Of a DNA stretch of 48,007 nt, positions 9,005 to 16,572 are shown piece after piece (position 1 is the stretch's first letter; each line of letters opens with the position of its first letter). Position numbers and translations under genes: made by a program. Source of the DNA: Rhodospirillaceae bacterium (lineage in GTDB: Bacteria > Pseudomonadota > Alphaproteobacteria > Bin65). The stretch covers positions 1-48,007 of the forward strand of contig JAPPLJ010000004.1 of assembly GCA_028819475.1 (NCBI GenBank). Reading direction: 5' to 3'. The notes beneath the pieces are model-generated. The model was not told the DNA's origin. It worked only from the letters and a program-made list of their open reading frames with translations, and did no database searches.

Positions 9005-9781
9005 TCAGCCCGCCGCGGCGGGCGCCGGCCGGGACGGTTCGCTGGCTGCGGCCATGTAGACCGCCGGATCTTCGGCCAGTTCGATGCCCCAGTCGCGGGC
9101 AACGAAGGCGCGGGTCTGGCGGTAGTAGGCCGCGCGCATGGCGGCGTTGGTCTCGGTCTTGAAGCCCCAGTAGCGGTAGCGCTCGTTGGTCCGCGACCGG
9201 TCGCTGCCGAAGGAGGCGAGGCCGACCCTGAGCCACTTCGGCACCGCGGCCTCGACCGCGGCGCGGCCCTCCGGCGTCTCCAGCATGTCCTTCACGCCGT
9301 CCATGCCGAAGCCGACATGGCCGTATTCCTCGTTCAGCGTGTCCTGGCAGGCCTTGCGGAACGGCGCATAGGGCGAGCGCACGAACTGGCGGAACTGGTG
9401 CGCCGCGGCGCGGTCGACCAGCGCCAGGAAGACGACCTGGTCGGCCCAGTCGTCGATCGGCGTGTCGAAGGTGGTCAGATGGTCCTTGTCTGCGCTGAAT
9501 TCGCGCCAGTCGAGGCCGAGCTCGTCGAGCAGCGCCCGGAACCGCAGATGGTGGCCGTATTCCTCCGCCACGGTCTTTGCCATGCGCATCTTCGCTTCCG
9601 GCGTCGGCGCGCGCAGGATCGAGGGCTCGAAACAATCGGCGCCGTAATCCTCGCTGACCACATGGATCTTGATCAGGTTGAGCTGCAGGTCGCGGAATTC
9701 CTCGTCCTGGTCCCAGAAGGTCTCCGGCGTGACGTTGGGAATTCCGGCCTCTCCGTAGGTGACGGACTCGGTTACAGACAT
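9005..9781 (-). CDS. PaaA/PaaC-like di-iron oxygenase
   Basis: A 258-residue ferritin-fold protein. Candidate iron ligands are Glu in VSEDYGAD (about residue 44), EEYGHH (about 75-80), and a second E-E-Y-G-H block in LNEEYGHVGF (about 150). This pattern of E plus two ExxH motifs, with the surrounding helix pattern, matches the phenylacetyl-CoA epoxidase family (PaaA/PaaC). Known relatives epoxidise the ring of an aryl-CoA thioester. Here one subunit is paired with one BenC-type reductase, with no separate PaaB, PaaC or PaaD gene. It sits directly between a MaoC pair and its reductase. Epoxidation of a CoA ester is inferred from family and context; an AurF-like or BoxB-like role is the alternative. 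Confidence 0.78.
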   Translation of the reverse strand: MSVTESVTYGEAGIPNVTPETFWDQDEEFRDLQLNLIKIHVVSEDYGADCFEPSILRAPTPEAKMRMAKTVAEEYGHHLRFRALLDELGLDWREFSADKDHLTTFDTPIDDWADQVVFLALVDRAAAHQFRQFVRSPYAPFRKACQDTLNEEYGHVGFGMDGVKDMLETPEGRAAVEAAVPKWLRVGLASFGSDRSRTNERYRYWGFKTETNAAMRAAYYRQTRAFVARDWGIELAEDPAVYMAAASEPSRPAPAAAG

Positions 9782-9826
9782 GGGAGCGTTCTCCGCTTTC
9801 GCCGGTTCCGGCCGCCGCGCGCCACG

Positions 9827-10213
9827 TCAGGCCCCGAATCCGGCCTCGGCCTTCGCCGTGACCGTGCCGTCGCCCTTGGATGCGGTGAGCGCACAGGTGA
9901 CGGCCTCGCCGTCCACCGCCGTTACCACGGCCTCGATCTTCAGGTCCTCTTCCGGAAAGACCGGCGCGGTGAAGGTGACGTCGAGCCAGCGCAGCCGGTC
10001 CTGCCCGACCCGCTCCGCGAGCAGGCGGGCGAAATGGGCGGTGGTCATCGGGCCCTGCTGCAGCACGGTCGGAAAGCCGGCGGCTTTCGCGAATTCCTCG
10101 TCGGTGTGGATCGGGTTCGGGTCCTCGGTCCCGGCGGAAAAGTCGGCGAGCCGGTCCAGGTTTGCGCCGGGAACCGTCGCGTCGAACAGGATGTCGCCTT
10201 CGCTGTATGCCAT
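9827..10213 (-). CDS. MaoC-like hydratase subunit with catalytic motif
   Basis: A 128-residue single hot-dog domain. The segment DPNPIHTDEEFAKAAGFPT carries the (R)-specific hydratase-2 motif, with the catalytic Asp and His (D-x4-H) at about residues 32-37. It should hydrate or dehydrate an enoyl- or aryl-derived CoA thioester in the cytoplasm. Its partner is the MaoC_dehydrat_N-like protein encoded immediately upstream (gap of 4 bp). Such split pairs form heterodimers, as in HadAB-type dehydratases. It precedes the di-iron oxygenase gene by 45 bp. Confidence 0.85.
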   Translation of the reverse strand: MAYSEGDILFDATVPGANLDRLADFSAGTEDPNPIHTDEEFAKAAGFPTVLQQGPMTTAHFARLLAERVGQDRLRWLDVTFTAPVFPEEDLKIEAVVTAVDGEAVTCALTASKGDGTVTAKAEAGFGA

Positions 10214-10217
10214 CGGA

Positions 10218-10616
10218 CTACTCCCGCTCGATCAGCCGGGTAATCTCGCGCAGCACCCGCGTGCCGTCGGCGCGCGCATAGTCCAGCGCGACGTCGGCGC
10301 ACCATATCCTGCCGCTGCGGCCCTGCTTCTCGGTGATCGTCTCGACCTTGGCGGTCACCGTCAACTCCTCGTCCCAGGCGACCGGTTCGTACCATTCGTA
10401 GCGCTGGCCGCCGTGCAGGGCGCGCCTGCGGTCGATGCCGAGCGCCTCGAACAGGTTGGTGCCGCGGGTCTCGCCGCGCAGGAAGATCATGTAGGTCGGC
10501 GGCACCGCCTCCAGATCGACCGGCGTCCCCTGGCCGCGCAGCAGCTTCTCCGCCAGCGCCTTCTCGGGCTGCACGGTAAAGGGCGGGAAAACGTGCCCCT
10601 GCCGGTCCATGTTCAT
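10218..10616 (-). CDS. MaoC N-terminal-like dehydratase subunit
   Basis: A 132-residue hot-dog protein of the MaoC_dehydrat_N (FAS1-like dehydratase) type: PPTYMIFLRGETRGTN, then ALHGGQRYEWYEPV, a region typical of this half. It lacks the catalytic D-x4-H, so it is probably the non-catalytic, substrate-shaping subunit for the next gene. A perfect GGAGG ribosome site lies six bases before the ATG at 10616. It is the first gene of an operon with the second MaoC subunit, di-iron oxygenase and reductase. Its promoter overlaps a TetR-type operator at 10641-10665. Confidence 0.85.
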   Translation of the reverse strand: MNMDRQGHVFPPFTVQPEKALAEKLLRGQGTPVDLEAVPPTYMIFLRGETRGTNLFEALGIDRRRALHGGQRYEWYEPVAWDEELTVTAKVETITEKQGRSGRIWCADVALDYARADGTRVLREITRLIERE

Positions 10617-10640
10617 GGGCGTCCTCCGAAGATGCCGAAT

Positions 10641-10669
10641 TTTTTACGTTTACGTAAACATAAAGTCAA
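10641..10669 (-). promoter_or_regulatory. Promoter with TetR-type operator, MaoC-oxygenase operon
   Basis: On the minus strand, TTGACT (10669-10664) is followed by 17 bp and TAAAAA (10646-10641), a plausible sigma70 promoter. The spacer contains GTTTACGTAAAC (10648-10659), a perfect 12-bp palindrome, flanked by further A/T-rich half-sites. A near-identical site lies at 15026-15049. An operator placed between -35 and -10 predicts repression by steric block. The TetR gene next door (10694-11329) is the obvious candidate. The predicted start point is about 18 nt before the ribosome site and ATG. Confidence 0.75.
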
Positions 10670-10693
10670 GCCGGCGAAAGCCATGGCCGGTTC

Positions 10694-11329
10694 CTACTCG
10701 AACAGGCCCGACGACAGCAGCTCGGTGTAGGAATCGATCAGTGCGTCTATCGTCACCGGCTTGCGCGGATCGTACCAGCGGGCCAGCCAGTTGCAGGTGC
10801 CGAGCACAGCGAAAGCCAGCGTCTTCGGTTCGCCGATCGTCCTGAATTCGCCCCGGTCCTGGCCTTCGGCGATGATGCGGGTCCAGGACGCTTCGTATTC
10901 CTTCCACAGCCTGACCATCGCCTGGCGCACTTCCGGCTCGCCTTCGAACCGGCCGTCGCGCAGGCTCACGGTCATTTCCAGGCAGTAGCGGTCGAAATGG
11001 AGCAGATGGATGCGGATCGCTTCGCGGAACTTCTCGCGCGGGCCGAGCGACGCATCCCCGACGACCGCCGCGACGCCATCGACCAGCAGGCGGCTTTGCG
11101 GCTCGATGATTTCGAGCAGGATCTGCCCGCGGTTCTTGAAATAGTAGTAGATGCCCTCGCGCTTGATGCCGACCGCGCGCGCGATGTCGTCCAGCGTCGT
11201 GTTGGCGTAGCCGAGCCGGTCGAAACACTCGGTCGCCCGCTGGAGGATCTCGGCGCGTCGCCCGCCGGTCCTGCCGGCCCTGCGCGGCCCGTCCGGCGCC
11301 CCGGCCCGTTCGTCCGCCGTCCTTGTCAT
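10694..11329 (-). CDS. TetR-family transcriptional repressor
   Basis: A 211-residue regulator starting at MTRTADERAG; the longer frame to 11950 runs through the upstream gene and is rejected. The N-terminal helix-turn-helix at about residues 27-75 includes TTLDDIARAVGIKREGIYYY and then FKNRGQILLEII, a typical TetR DNA-binding domain. The C-terminal 130 residues would bind the effector, probably a CoA ester or aromatic acid. Its ATG overlaps the stop of the upstream Fe-S protein (ATGA), so it is translated with the ligase operon. Two matching palindromes in the promoters of both operons are its likely targets, which would make it autoregulated. Confidence 0.9.
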   Translation of the reverse strand: MTRTADERAGAPDGPRRAGRTGGRRAEILQRATECFDRLGYANTTLDDIARAVGIKREGIYYYFKNRGQILLEIIEPQSRLLVDGVAAVVGDASLGPREKFREAIRIHLLHFDRYCLEMTVSLRDGRFEGEPEVRQAMVRLWKEYEASWTRIIAEGQDRGEFRTIGEPKTLAFAVLGTCNWLARWYDPRKPVTIDALIDSYTELLSSGLFE

Positions 11330-12306
11330 GATCCGATCCACCGTTTCTGGGCGGGCCAGGCCGGGCCGCGGTCGCCCGCCGTCTCCGCGCTGCGCAGTTC
11401 GTCCAGCCGGAGCTGCTTCGAAGGCGTGTCTTCCGGGATGTCGTCCAGCGCGTCCCTGAGCATCGCCTCGTAGTCGTTCCCGACCGGGCAGACGTCCTGG
11501 CAGCGCCGGCAGCCGGTGACCGCGCCGGCGCCGCGCAGGATGCTGGCCCAGATGTAGAAGCTCTTCTCGTTGCGCAGCATCCGTTTCTGCATCTCGGGGT
11601 CGGTCTCGTCGATCACCTCGTCGAGGAACTCGGCGACCTGCCGGAAGCCGTGGGGCTGGCGATGCTCGTTGCAGGCCGGCCAGTCCCGGCTCCAGTGGCC
11701 GACCGCGTCGCCCGGGCAGGCCGAGAGGCAGCGCCCGCACTCCGGCCCGAGGCACAGTGGCGTTTCCATCCGGCGGTCGGGCTCGACCGGGACCGAGCTC
11801 AGCACGGCGGTCAGGATGACCCGCGGGCCGTATTCCGGCGTCAGCAGCTGCAGGTTGAGCCCAAGGGTGCCGAGGCCGGCCTCGACCGCGGCGTGATCGA
11901 GCGACAGGGGCAGCTTCTGGTGCAGCCGCGGGTCGCCGTCGTAGCGCCACGGGTCGACATGGGTCGGCGGCACGATCAGCGCCGGGTAGCCGCTCTGCTC
12001 CAGCCAGCGCACCAGGTCGAGCGCGACCTCCTCCAGCCCGGCGATGGTGAGCTCGTCATTGACGTATTTGTGCCGGTCCGACCAGGCCGGGATGCGGGTC
12101 GCGCCGAGGCTGACGCGCTGGCCGATCACGATCACCCGGTCGGCGTCATGGTCGGTGATGTCGCTCGGCCGGCGCGGGTCGTCCGGGTCCGGCGGGTGCT
12201 CGTTCATCGCCGCGCCGTCGGCGATGCCGACGATGTCGGCGCCGAGTTCCCGCGCCTTCTGCTTGACCAGTTCGGCGGTGAGCGACGCGCGGTAGACCTC
12301 GATCAT
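11326..12306 (-). CDS. QueG/reductive dehalogenase-like double [4Fe-4S] protein B
   Basis: A 326-residue protein. The N-terminal 165 residues resemble the corrinoid-binding part of the epoxyqueuosine reductase/reductive dehalogenase superfamily, including AAVEAGLGTLGLN followed by LTPEYGPRVILTAVL. Next comes CLGPECGRCLSACPGDAV (C-x4-C-x2-C-x3-CP), then a lone Cys in WPACNEH, then CRRCQDVCPVGND (C-x2-C-x3-CP). Together these give eight Cys, enough for two [4Fe-4S] clusters. No twin-arginine signal is seen, so it is cytoplasmic, unlike respiratory RdhA. It is a paralogue of the next upstream gene and overlaps both neighbours by four bases. A role in tRNA queuosine synthesis is unlikely in this operon. 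A reductive, perhaps B12-dependent, step on an aromatic substrate is inferred. Confidence 0.75.
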   Translation of the reverse strand: MIEVYRASLTAELVKQKARELGADIVGIADGAAMNEHPPDPDDPRRPSDITDHDADRVIVIGQRVSLGATRIPAWSDRHKYVNDELTIAGLEEVALDLVRWLEQSGYPALIVPPTHVDPWRYDGDPRLHQKLPLSLDHAAVEAGLGTLGLNLQLLTPEYGPRVILTAVLSSVPVEPDRRMETPLCLGPECGRCLSACPGDAVGHWSRDWPACNEHRQPHGFRQVAEFLDEVIDETDPEMQKRMLRNEKSFYIWASILRGAGAVTGCRRCQDVCPVGNDYEAMLRDALDDIPEDTPSKQLRLDELRSAETAGDRGPAWPAQKRWIGS

Positions 12307-13358
12307 GGCGTCCGGTCTCCCGCCTCAGACGCGGCCCGGCCAGCCTCGATTTTGGCCGCCTCGCGCTTCTTGAAGGCCTGCAGTTCGCGCGCGACGAGGC
12401 CCCGGTAGCCCTCCGGGCCGACCCAGCGGATGTTCCAGTCGTCGAGGCCCGGCGCATCGCCGCCTTCGCGCCGGATTCGGCGGTATTCGCGGCCCCGTTC
12501 GGCCTTTTCCTCGGTCCTCTCCGGGATACGCTTCTGCGGATCGGCGAGGAAGGCGTGATAGTCGTTGCCGGCCGGGCAGACCGCCATGCAGCGCGGGCAG
12601 TCGCCGAACGAGCCGGCGACCCGCAGCAGGCCCTGCCACAGGCCGAAGATGTTGCGGTCGCGGATCATCCGCTTGCGGCCCTCGGCATCGGCCTCGAAAT
12701 AGTCGCGCATAATGGCGGTCGAGACGCCGTAGCCGAACTCCTGGGCGGCCTGGGCGCAATCGCGCTTGTCCAGGCCGTAGTGCAGCACGGCGTCGGTCGG
12801 GCAGGAATGCAGGCAGCGCGAGCAGGATTCGCCGATGCAGACCTGCTCGGTCATCGGCGTGTCGGCCTCCAGCTCCAGCTCGGTCAGGATGCCGGTGAGA
12901 TAGACCCGCGGGCCGTATTCCGGCGTCAGGATGTTGACGTCCAGCCCCAGCGTGCCCATGCCGGCCTCGACGCCGAGATGGCGGGTCGAAAGCCGGCCGT
13001 AGCTGCCGTTCTTCATGCTGAGGTCGGTTTCCTGCCCCATGGTGATGAAGCTCGGCCAGCCGTGCTGCTCCAGCTTGCGGGCGAGGCGATGGCAGACCTT
13101 GTCGAGCCGGCGCAGGATCGCCTGGTCCATATACTGGACGGTGATCGACAGCTTGGTCCGGAATACGGCGACGGGAATGGCCAGCGCGATGACGATGACG
13201 CTGCGGCAGTAGGGGGTGATGCGCTCCGGCGTCTGGGGCCAGCGCGGGTCCGGCGGAAACGCGTTGAGCGTGTCGGCCGCGGCGATGCCGACAAGGTCGG
13301 CGCCCAGGTCGAGCGCCATCTGCTTGACTTCGGCGGCGTCGAGCGGGGTGCGCGTCAT
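12303..13358 (-). CDS. QueG/reductive dehalogenase-like double [4Fe-4S] protein A
   Basis: A 351-residue paralogue of the downstream gene. Matching blocks are HLGVEAGMGTLGLDVN, LTPEYGPRVYLTGIL, CIGESCSRCLHSCPTDAV, a single Cys in KRDCAQ, and CPRCMAVCPAGNDYH, again giving eight Cys for two [4Fe-4S] clusters. The N-terminal half has the size of the corrinoid domain of QueG (whole protein about 380 residues) or the catalytic core of catabolic reductive dehalogenases. The C-terminus (about residues 285-351) is charged and has no match I recognise. It starts 18 bp after the aryl-CoA ligase stop. Two divergent copies side by side suggest a heterodimer or two sequential reductions. Cobalamin binding is inferred, not seen as a motif. 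Confidence 0.75.
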   Translation of the reverse strand: MTRTPLDAAEVKQMALDLGADLVGIAAADTLNAFPPDPRWPQTPERITPYCRSVIVIALAIPVAVFRTKLSITVQYMDQAILRRLDKVCHRLARKLEQHGWPSFITMGQETDLSMKNGSYGRLSTRHLGVEAGMGTLGLDVNILTPEYGPRVYLTGILTELELEADTPMTEQVCIGESCSRCLHSCPTDAVLHYGLDKRDCAQAAQEFGYGVSTAIMRDYFEADAEGRKRMIRDRNIFGLWQGLLRVAGSFGDCPRCMAVCPAGNDYHAFLADPQKRIPERTEEKAERGREYRRIRREGGDAPGLDDWNIRWVGPEGYRGLVARELQAFKKREAAKIEAGRAASEAGDRTP

Positions 13359-13376
13359 AACCGGGCCATGGCGGGA

Positions 13377-14972
13377 TCAGGCCTCCGCGCGCAGCTTGTA
13401 GCGCTGGATCTTGCCGGTCGTGGTCTTCGGCAGTTCGTCGACGAAGTCGATCCAGCGCGGGCATTTGTAGTGGGCCAGCCGGTCGCGGACGTGGTCGCGC
13501 AGCGCGTCGGCCATGCCGCCTGCCTCATCTTCCAGGGTCACGCCGTCTTTCAGCACGACATAGGCATGGGGCTTGATGAGCTGCTCTTCGTCCGGCTTTC
13601 CGATCACGGCGGATTCGAGCACGCCGTCATGCTCGGCGATCGCCGCCTCGATCTCGGTCGGCGACACCCAGATGCCGCCGACCCGCAGCATGTCGTCGGA
13701 GCGGCCGACGATGAAGAAGTTGCCGTCCGCATCGATCCGGAACTTGTCGCCGGTCAGCACGCCGCCGTCCCCGAACACCTGCGCCGTGCGCGCCGGCTTG
13801 TTCCAGTATTCGCGCGCCGCCGACGGGCCGAAGGCGCGCAGGTTGCCGACCTCGCCGGCCGGCACGGGATTGCCGTCGTCGTCGACGATTTCCGCCCCGA
13901 AGCCGTCGACCAGCCGGCCGCAACTGTAGGGCACGGCTTCGCCGGGCCGGTTGAGCAGGAACATGTGGGTCATTTCGGTCGTGCCAACGCCGTCGAGGAT
14001 CTCGACGCCGGTGAAATCCTTCCACCGGTCGAACAGCGAGGGCGGCAGCAGTTCGCCGCCGCTGACGCAGAAGCGCATCCGGGCGCAGGCGTCGCGCACC
14101 GCGTCACGGCCGATCTCCTGCTCGGCGGTCTGGAGCATGGCGGCGTAGAGGGTCGGCACGCTCATCACGATGGTCGGCCGGTGCTCCAGCCACAGGTCCC
14201 AGCACGCGCCGGGCAGGATCGGGCCGCTGCCGACGACGTTCGCCGCCCCGGCGCGGATCGGGAAGTAGACCTGGTTGCCCAGCCCGTAGGCGAAGAACAT
14301 TTTCGGCGGGCAGAAGACGGTGTCGTCGGCGGAGACTTTCTGCGCCGCGATGCCGAACAGCTCGGTCGCCCAGTAGATGTGCGCGTGGGTGTGGACGACG
14401 CCCTTGGGGTCGCCGGTCGATCCCGAACTGTAGAGCCAGAAGGCGGTGTCGTCCGGATCCTGCGGCAGGGTTTCGAGCGTTTCGGGAAACCGGTCGAGTT
14501 CGTCGCCGAGAAACGGGTAGCCTTCGACCCGCCCGCCACAGACCACGATATGCTCGACGCTCTCAAGCCCGTCTCGGATGCTCTCGAAGACCGGCACCAG
14601 GGAATGGTCGATCGCGACGGCGCGGCAGCCGCTGTCATTGACGTAATAGGCATAGTCCTGCGGCTTCAGCCAGGTGTTGATCGGAATCGTCACCGCGCCG
14701 ATCTTGATGCCGCCGAGGAACAGGGCCTCGAAATCCAGCCCGTCCATCACGCTGAACATCACCCGGTCGCCCTCGCCGATGCCGAGCGACCGCAGATAGT
14801 GGCCGGCCTGGCAGACCCGGGCCTGCAAGGCGCCGTAGGTCACGACGGTGCGGTCCGCGTCGTCGAGCAGCAGGGCCGGCCGGCCGGCATGGCCGGGCGC
14901 GCCGGACGTCTCGAAGAGATAGTCGACGACGTTCCCGATCGGGGCTGTCTCGGCAATCGGCGAACCCAGCAT
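13377..14972 (-). CDS. Benzoate-CoA ligase-like aryl-CoA synthetase
   Basis: A 531-residue ANL-family enzyme. The P-loop-like AMP-binding motif is YSSGSTGDPKGVVHTH near residue 170. FFAYGLGNQVYFP is characteristic of the benzoate-CoA ligase family, and DGVGTTEMTH, GDKFRID and the C-terminal KTTTGKIQRYKLR (catalytic Lys) complete the set. It would activate an aromatic carboxylate with ATP and CoA in the cytoplasm, the entry step of a CoA-dependent pathway. It is the first gene of the minus-strand operon with two QueG/RdhA-like proteins and the TetR repressor. GGAG sits seven bases before the ATG. The exact acid cannot be read from the sequence. Confidence 0.9.
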   Translation of the reverse strand: MLGSPIAETAPIGNVVDYLFETSGAPGHAGRPALLLDDADRTVVTYGALQARVCQAGHYLRSLGIGEGDRVMFSVMDGLDFEALFLGGIKIGAVTIPINTWLKPQDYAYYVNDSGCRAVAIDHSLVPVFESIRDGLESVEHIVVCGGRVEGYPFLGDELDRFPETLETLPQDPDDTAFWLYSSGSTGDPKGVVHTHAHIYWATELFGIAAQKVSADDTVFCPPKMFFAYGLGNQVYFPIRAGAANVVGSGPILPGACWDLWLEHRPTIVMSVPTLYAAMLQTAEQEIGRDAVRDACARMRFCVSGGELLPPSLFDRWKDFTGVEILDGVGTTEMTHMFLLNRPGEAVPYSCGRLVDGFGAEIVDDDGNPVPAGEVGNLRAFGPSAAREYWNKPARTAQVFGDGGVLTGDKFRIDADGNFFIVGRSDDMLRVGGIWVSPTEIEAAIAEHDGVLESAVIGKPDEEQLIKPHAYVVLKDGVTLEDEAGGMADALRDHVRDRLAHYKCPRWIDFVDELPKTTTGKIQRYKLRAEA

Positions 14973-15019
14973 CGCGGCGCTCCGGCAGACCGGCCAACTC
15001 CGGTCCGGCGCAGAGCGTG

Positions 15020-15049
15020 GGTATATTTTACGTTTACGTCAACATCAAA
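15020..15049 (-). promoter_or_regulatory. Promoter with TetR-type operator, aryl-CoA ligase operon
   Basis: On the minus strand, TTGATG (15048-15043), a 17-bp spacer and TATACC (15025-15020) form a good sigma70 promoter. The spacer holds GTTGACGTAAAC on that strand, one base different from the palindrome at 10648-10659, with matching flanks on both sides. The promoter drives the CoA ligase, Fe-S and TetR genes, so autoregulation is expected. The site also lies 135 bp before the divergent Rieske gene and could control it. Confidence 0.75.
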
Positions 15050-15184
15050 TCCGGCGGCGCGGTTCCCGTTCCGATTGCCGGGCGTGGGAGTTGCGCCGGG
15101 TGTTGCCCGCCGCGGCCGATTGGGCTTCTATCGCGGGGGTGCGCCGTTCGTTCGTCGGTTCGCGCCGGAGACAGGGGGGCCGGG

Positions 15185-16249
15185 ATGATTGCCAACAGCC
15201 TGATACTCAACGCCTGGTATGCGGCCGGGCTGTCCGGGCAGTTCCCGGCCGGCGAGCTGCAGGGGCGCAAGATCGGCGGCAAGCCGGTCGTCATGTGGCG
15301 CGCTGCGGACGGCAGGGTCGTCGCCTTCGACGACCGCTGCGTGCACAAGCGCATGCCGCTGTCCGCCGGCAGGCTGCTGGAGAACGGCACGCTCGAATGC
15401 GCGTATCACGGCCTGTGCTACGACACCGAGGGGGCGTGCGTGAAAATACCCTCCCAGCCGGAAGGGCCGATCCCGGCGCGGGCGAAGCTGCGCCCCTATT
15501 CCGTGATCGAGCAGGACGGGCTGGTCTGGATCTGGCCGGGCAACCCGGAGAAGATCGGCAACTGCCAGCCGCCCCGGACGCCGGAAATCGTCAGCGACGA
15601 ATGGGATACGGTCAGCTCCGACACCCTGCGGGTGAAGGCGAACTACCGCCTTGTGATCGAAAATCTCCTCGACATCACGCATTTCTATCCGTTGCACGAC
15701 GGCAATATCGGCGACGAGGCGAACAGCCGGCTCCCGGTCAAATTCGAGGAAAAGATCATCGACGGCAACCACACGATCAAGTCGATCAGGCACGCGGAGA
15801 ACTACACGCAGCCGCCGATGATGGTCGACTGGTTCGGCCTGGAGACCGTCGACCGCGACCACACCCACCACATGATGAACCCGGGCCTGACCCGGGTCGA
15901 AATCCGCGTCGCGCCGCCGGGCAAGCTGGGCGCCGGGGCGGACCGCGGCTACGTCCTCTACCACACCCATCTGCCGATCGACCGGGAGCATGTCGAGTGG
16001 CACTGGATCGTCAACACGCCGGGCTATTACAGGCATGAAGGCGGGTCGAGATCCGTCGCCGAACGCTTCTCGGAGACCTTCCCTTCGGTGGTGGAGGAGG
16101 ATCGCTGGGCGCTCGAGAAGCAGCAGGCGATGTTCGCCTACGACGACGACGGCTATTCCGAAGTCCCGCTCAAGGCGGACAAGGCGGTGATGGGCATCCG
16201 CAAGCTGTTCGCCGCGATGGAAGCCGAGGAAGCCGGCGCGGGTCCGTAA
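15185..16249 (+). CDS. Rieske non-haem iron aromatic oxygenase, VanA/Pobx type
   Basis: A 354-residue oxygenase alpha subunit. The N-terminal Rieske [2Fe-2S] domain has CVHKRMPL (C-x-H) near residue 49 and CAYHGLCY (C-x2-H) near residue 71. The catalytic domain has ENLLDITHFYPLHDG near residue 160, giving the bridging Asp and two His ligands of the mononuclear iron. Relatives demethylate or hydroxylate aromatic acids such as vanillate. No reductase gene is adjacent; the BenC-type reductase at 7989-8999 is a plausible electron donor. The gene diverges from the aryl-CoA ligase across the 15020-15049 operator. ATG at 15185 is preceded by a G-rich ribosome site. Confidence 0.9.
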   Translation: MIANSLILNAWYAAGLSGQFPAGELQGRKIGGKPVVMWRAADGRVVAFDDRCVHKRMPLSAGRLLENGTLECAYHGLCYDTEGACVKIPSQPEGPIPARAKLRPYSVIEQDGLVWIWPGNPEKIGNCQPPRTPEIVSDEWDTVSSDTLRVKANYRLVIENLLDITHFYPLHDGNIGDEANSRLPVKFEEKIIDGNHTIKSIRHAENYTQPPMMVDWFGLETVDRDHTHHMMNPGLTRVEIRVAPPGKLGAGADRGYVLYHTHLPIDREHVEWHWIVNTPGYYRHEGGSRSVAERFSETFPSVVEEDRWALEKQQAMFAYDDDGYSEVPLKADKAVMGIRKLFAAMEAEEAGAGP

Positions 16250-16331
16250 GGGAGGTTTTGCATCCCTCTGCAAGAGTGCCGGCCGGCGCGGCGGGCGACC
16301 GGAAGGGCTTTCGCCACGGACCGCCCAACGT

Positions 16332-16394
16332 CGATCGGCACCCTTTCCTGACCCGGGACCGTTACGGAAAATCAATGAGTCAGAGTGCCGATCG
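16332..16394. repeat. Perfect 10-bp inverted repeat in intergenic gap
   Basis: CGATCGGCAC at 16332-16341 is the exact reverse complement of GTGCCGATCG at 16385-16394; the spacer is 43 bp. It lies in the 323-bp gap between the Rieske gene and the serine hydrolase gene, where I see no other feature, no coding potential, and no clear promoter. It could be a pair of operator half-sites, a hairpin in a leader, or chance, since its core CGATCG is itself palindromic. Confidence 0.4.
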
Positions 16395-16572
16395 GCGCTC
16401 AACCTGCATGCCGGTCAACACTGGATGAAGGCCGGTTGAAGCCATCGCATTGTCCGGTGGCCGTATTCGTGGTCCGATACCGCAGCCGGGAGATTGGCGC
16501 AGCGATTGCGGGCTGACGCAATACGCCTTGCGGTGCCGGCGTTGCCTATCGCCGTGTAAAGGGGGGACCATC

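Noticed and set aside
9005..9635. Upstream extension of the reductase frame through the di-iron oxygenase gene
   Set aside because: Overlaps a gene with clear di-iron motifs; the ferredoxin domain begins right after that gene's stop.
11330..11950. Extension of the TetR frame into the upstream Fe-S gene
   Set aside because: Alternative frame of a gene with eight conserved Cys; TetR fold begins at 11329.
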